From Pseudomonadota bacterium (GTDB taxonomy: Bacteria; Pseudomonadota; Gammaproteobacteria; Steroidobacterales; Steroidobacteraceae): DNA of 64,000 nt. The stretch spans positions 35,519-99,518 of the forward strand of contig JANXOV010000082.1 in assembly GCA_025357635.1 (NCBI GenBank), given 5' to 3'. The notes under the pieces are model-generated. The model did no database searches. It had not been told where the DNA came from and saw nothing but the letters and a program-made list of their open reading frames with translations. Both the position numbers and the translations under genes were made by a program. Positions 61,220-64,000 of this stretch are shown one piece after another (positions within the stretch are counted from its first letter, which is position 1; every line of letters begins with the position of its first letter).

Positions 61220-63784
61220 CTAGAATTTCTGGCCGAACTTGATGCCGAAGTTGAGCGGTTTGATGCCATAAGCACGGGCATTTGCGCGACATGCGTCTTG
61301 TCCGCACTGGGAGACACGACCGATGATGCCGCGCTCGTCCGTCACGTTTTCGATATAGGCCTCCAGATGCCAGTTACCCCTGCCCGTTCCCGCCGACAGG
61401 TCAAAGCTGGTGAATGCCGGGATGTCGCCGATGATGTCATTGTCGCCCGCTTCCAGGCTGTAGGTCTTTGAACCCTGATGGATCACCGAACCCTGCACGA
61501 AGCTGTCAAGGTCGCCCACGTTGAACCGGTAGCGGGCCGTCCCCGCGACCTTCACCTTCGGAGTGACCGGCAGCTGCGTTCCAGACGGAGCAATCAACTT
61601 CGGAGGCTTAGGCTGACCTGGTAACGGAGGCGGTGGGTTGGCGACACAATCCGATGTGATACCATTCGGCGCAGTGCAGAAGTTGGCCGACAGCTTGGCC
61701 TTCACATAAGTGGCCGATGCGGAAAGCGTCAGTGCATCGGTCGCCGCCCATGACAGATCGCCCTCGATGCCCTTGGACTCGGCTTGGCCTGCGTTCAGGA
61801 TCGAGGTGATGCCGTTCACACCCTGAACGCCGACCTGCACGCCCTTCCACTTCTCAAGGAAGACGGCGCCGTTGAAGCGCACGCGCCGGTCGAACCAGGC
61901 TGTCTTCCAGCCCAACTCATAATTAGTGAGCTTGTCCGACTTATACGCCACGACTTCCGGCCGCCGGTTGTTGCCGCCCGGCCGGAATCCGGTCGAGTAG
62001 GTGCCATACACCATGTGGTCGGAATCTATTTGATACGTCAGGTTGACCTTGTGCGTCTCGCCCGTTTCAGTAAGCCGCTTATCGGTATTGATACAGGGCC
62101 GCGACGTATCTCCACCCGGGAAAAACACCACAGTGCCGTCAGCAAAACCAGCACAGAACTTTTGTCCCGTCGCCGGGCTGCCGCCGGGGATGAGTGGATT
62201 TGGACCATAACCGAAGAACCCGTACAGGGTGTTGTCGACCCAGAACTGGCGGATGCCGCCCGTGAGCTTCAGCTTGTCCGTGACATCAAAGGTCAATTCC
62301 GTGAAGACCGCCTTGTCACGATCGGTGCGGTCCTGATCGGAGACGTACAACGCGTCCTTCTGACCGGTGACCCAGTTGTACTGCGGCAGACCATCGATGG
62401 TGAACTCCACCCGAATGGCATCCGTCTGTTTCTGATAAAACGCGCCGACGACGGCCCGCAGCCGATTGTCCTGCGGCGTGGAGAGCCGGATTTCGTGGCT
62501 GATCTTCGTGTACTTGTCCTTGTTCACCACGTACTGCGTCGGGTCGGCGATAATACCGGTGACAGGATCTGTAAAATTCGAATAGCCCGTTCCAAAGCCG
62601 TCATAGGTCACCGTGTAGTCGGTGTAGTCGACAATATTCGACACCTGGCGCTTGAAGTAACCGCCGGAGTACAACACATCGAAGTTACCGATTTTGCCTT
62701 CGACCAACAACGCCGTCTGGTACCACTGGTCGACGTTGCGGCCAAACGTGAAATCGTCCACCGTCAGTTTAGCCGGGTCAACGCGGCGGGGAATCGTTTC
62801 ACCGCTCGGCTTCCGGTCGCCCTTCTGGGGGTTGAAGGTAAAGTTGCCGTTGGACTTCTGATACTGATACATCACGGTCGGCGTGACCGTCCAGGAATCG
62901 TTCAGCTCGACCCGCAGCGCCGCGCGGCCGCCTGAACTGGTGACGTCGTTGGCTTTGCTCTTTAGGACGTTCGCCGTGGGAGTCGCGTTGCAAGGATCGG
63001 TAACCGCACCGCCAAAGTTGTTGCGCGAACACGGATACGAGGTACTTGGGGGAACTGCACCCGAGCTCGACGTACGGCTATATAGATTCGTGGCCGGGAC
63101 GTTGTCGATGTACCCACCCTGATAATCGACATAGCCGACCAGCCGCACCGCGATCTTGTCGTTGATGGGCAGGTTGACGAAGCCCTCAATGCCGCCTGTC
63201 GGATCGCCCGCGGCGAACTTGCCGCCCTTGACGTCATAGCCTGCCGAGAACTTACTCGGATCCGGCTTGTTGGTGATGATGCGCAGCGTGCCCGACAACG
63301 AGCTCGCGCCATACAAGGTTCCCTGAGGACCGGCCAGCGCCTCGACACGCGCGATGTCGTACACGTGCATGTCGAGCGATCCGGCAATAGTCGTGACCGG
63401 AATTTCATCCACGTACAGGCCGGTGGAGGGCAGCGAGCCCGCATGCAAGCCATCGCCCGCCGTGGCGATGCCGCGGAAATACAATTGCGCCTGGCCTGGG
63501 CCGAGCGACTCGAAGCTCACGCTGGGCAGGAACTTGGCATAGTCGTCGAAGCTCTTGACCTGCAATTGATCGAGCTTTTCACCACCCAGTACGGTCAGGC
63601 TGATGGGCACCTTCTGCAGGTCTTCGGAGCGTTTCTGCGCGGTTACGACCACTTCTTCCAGAACGCCCTGCTCTGCCTGTTGCGCCTGCGCAACCCCGAC
63701 ACTTGCCAAGACTGCGGATGCCAGTGGCATTCCGGCCCATTGGGCTCCTGAACGCTTCAATTTACGCTTGCGGCTGCGAGTCAT
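61220..63784 (-). CDS. TonB-dependent receptor with own terminator
   Basis: An 854-residue outer-membrane receptor. A positively charged start (RSRKRKLKRSG) precedes the signal core, ending around GVAQAQQAE (about 30-37). The plug begins [17 protein letters not shown] and has the [19 protein letters not shown] block. The barrel ends LNFGIKFGQKF with the terminal aromatic. ATG 63784 has AAAGGGG six bases upstream. Near the C-terminus the GCNDIIG-like extracellular loops are short; the ligand is unknown. It is a separate transcript ended by the terminator at 61140. Confidence 0.93.
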   Translation of the reverse strand: MTRSRKRKLKRSGAQWAGMPLASAVLASVGVAQAQQAEQGVLEEVVVTAQKRSEDLQKVPISLTVLGGEKLDQLQVKSFDDYAKFLPSVSFESLGPGQAQLYFRGIATAGDGLHAGSLPSTGLYVDEIPVTTIAGSLDMHVYDIARVEALAGPQGTLYGASSLSGTLRIITNKPDPSKFSAGYDVKGGKFAAGDPTGGIEGFVNLPINDKIAVRLVGYVDYQGGYIDNVPATNLYSRTSSSGAVPPSTSYPCSRNNFGGAVTDPCNATPTANVLKSKANDVTSSGGRAALRVELNDSWTVTPTVMYQYQKSNGNFTFNPQKGDRKPSGETIPRRVDPAKLTVDDFTFGRNVDQWYQTALLVEGKIGNFDVLYSGGYFKRQVSNIVDYTDYTVTYDGFGTGYSNFTDPVTGIIADPTQYVVNKDKYTKISHEIRLSTPQDNRLRAVVGAFYQKQTDAIRVEFTIDGLPQYNWVTGQKDALYVSDQDRTDRDKAVFTELTFDVTDKLKLTGGIRQFWVDNTLYGFFGYGPNPLIPGGSPATGQKFCAGFADGTVVFFPGGDTSRPCINTDKRLTETGETHKVNLTYQIDSDHMVYGTYSTGFRPGGNNRRPEVVAYKSDKLTNYELGWKTAWFDRRVRFNGAVFLEKWKGVQVGVQGVNGITSILNAGQAESKGIEGDLSWAATDALTLSASATYVKAKLSANFCTAPNGITSDCVANPPPPLPGQPKPPKLIAPSGTQLPVTPKVKVAGTARYRFNVGDLDSFVQGSVIHQGSKTYSLEAGDNDIIGDIPAFTSFDLSAGTGRGNWHLEAYIENVTDERGIIGRVSQCGQDACRANARAYGIKPLNFGIKFGQKF

Positions 63785-63865
63785 CGTTATCCCCTTTAGG
63801 TGTACCCATGCCTTCCCTTAGCGTGGAGTGTAAGCCACAGACGGAAATAGTCAAAACTCAGCCTC

Positions 63866-63926
63866 TTCCAATGGCATAGGAGGCTGAAAGGGGGGTCGTA
63901 TTTCCAACGGCATAGGAGGCTGAAAG
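63866..63926. repeat. Two 25-base direct repeats, period 36
   Basis: The 25-base sequence TTCCAATGGCATAGGAGGCT and its last five bases GAAAG occur at 63866-63890 and, with one T-to-C change, at 63902-63926. The first copy overlaps an inverted repeat (TCAGCCTC at 63858-63865 against GAGGCTGA at 63880-63887). The array sits between the receptor start and the truncated frame at the right edge. It may be an element terminus or a regulatory binding array. Confidence 0.75.
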
Positions 63927-63965
63927 TGCGGATTTTGGATCGATCATCAACCGATGGTGATCAAT

Positions 63966-64000
63966 ATGAACGAATCCAAGCTCGCAACGTTCGAGCAAAT
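63966..64000 (+). CDS. Partial reading frame at the right edge
   Basis: ATG at 63966 opens a frame of 11 complete codons, MNESKLATFEQ, cut by the window end. I recall some integrase/transposase families beginning with a similar short polar helix, but eleven residues cannot establish this. GGTGAT lies a few bases upstream as a weak Shine-Dalgarno site. The direct repeats just upstream make a mobile-element gene a reasonable guess. Confidence 0.35.
   Translation, partial: MNESKLATFEQ

Noticed and set aside
1..64000. tRNA, rRNA, CRISPR array, riboswitch
   Set aside because: Looked for cloverleaf ends, regularly spaced repeats and known leader motifs in all gaps. None was convincing.

Overview
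The window is GC-rich DNA from a Gram-negative proteobacterium. It carries three TonB-dependent outer-membrane receptors, an RND efflux pair, Sec, Tat and lipoprotein signal sequences, and densely packed operons with many 4-base start/stop overlaps. The style, with Novosphingobium-like mannonate dehydratase and many orphan TonB receptors, suits an environmental heterotroph. My best guess is a gammaproteobacterium near Steroidobacter or Nevskia, but I cannot fix the taxon from sequence alone. I see no rRNA, tRNA, CRISPR array, prophage or complete insertion sequence. The only mobile-element hint is at the right edge.

Layout. 0-11.7 kb holds housekeeping and accessory genes: two EamA permeases, a tandem universal stress protein, an MgtC/DUF4010 membrane protein coupled to a secreted hydrolase, exonuclease III coupled to a 55-residue unknown protein, a Tat-exported amidohydrolase with a metallo-beta-lactamase-fold hydrolase, a medium-chain reductase and an SRPBCC protein. 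11.7-24.1 kb is the highlight: a nine-gene minus-strand operon reading TonB receptor, acyl-CoA synthetase, qhpG, qhpA, qhpD, qhpC, qhpB, qhpF, qhpE. It encodes quinohemoprotein amine dehydrogenase (QHNDH) and its whole cofactor-maturation machinery. 24.2-28.8 kb has a dimethylargininase, an FMN reductase, a Rieske oxygenase and an aldehyde dehydrogenase.

28.9-49.1 kb looks like sugar-acid and amino-acid catabolism: glycerate 2-kinase, a DUF819 permease, 2-keto-3-deoxygluconate kinase, an FAD oxidoreductase-nitrilase-small protein operon, a coupled TPP lyase-aminotransferase-aldehyde dehydrogenase operon, a GcvA-type LysR regulator, mannonate dehydratase, a second TonB receptor, and a five-gene oxidoreductase operon (Gfo/Idh/MocA, SDR, MDR, VOC, SDR). 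49.2-54.8 kb is an RND permease, its adaptor and a DUF2130 coiled-coil protein. 54.9-64 kb has a small Cys/His-rich protein, a GNAT acetyltransferase, a six-gene operon (MFS, rhomboid, threonine dehydratase, RidA, phosphodiesterase, ketoacyl-synthase III), a third TonB receptor behind a strong terminator, and a truncated reading frame next to 25-base direct repeats.

How it may fit together (inference): the QHNDH operon would take up an amine or a larger precursor through its receptor, oxidise it in the periplasm to an aldehyde, and activate the resulting acid with the co-transcribed acyl-CoA synthetase. The aldehyde-to-acid step could use one of the two aldehyde dehydrogenases in the window. 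Mannonate dehydratase plus the KDG and glycerate kinases point to hexuronate or aldonate use, although the genes are not in one operon.
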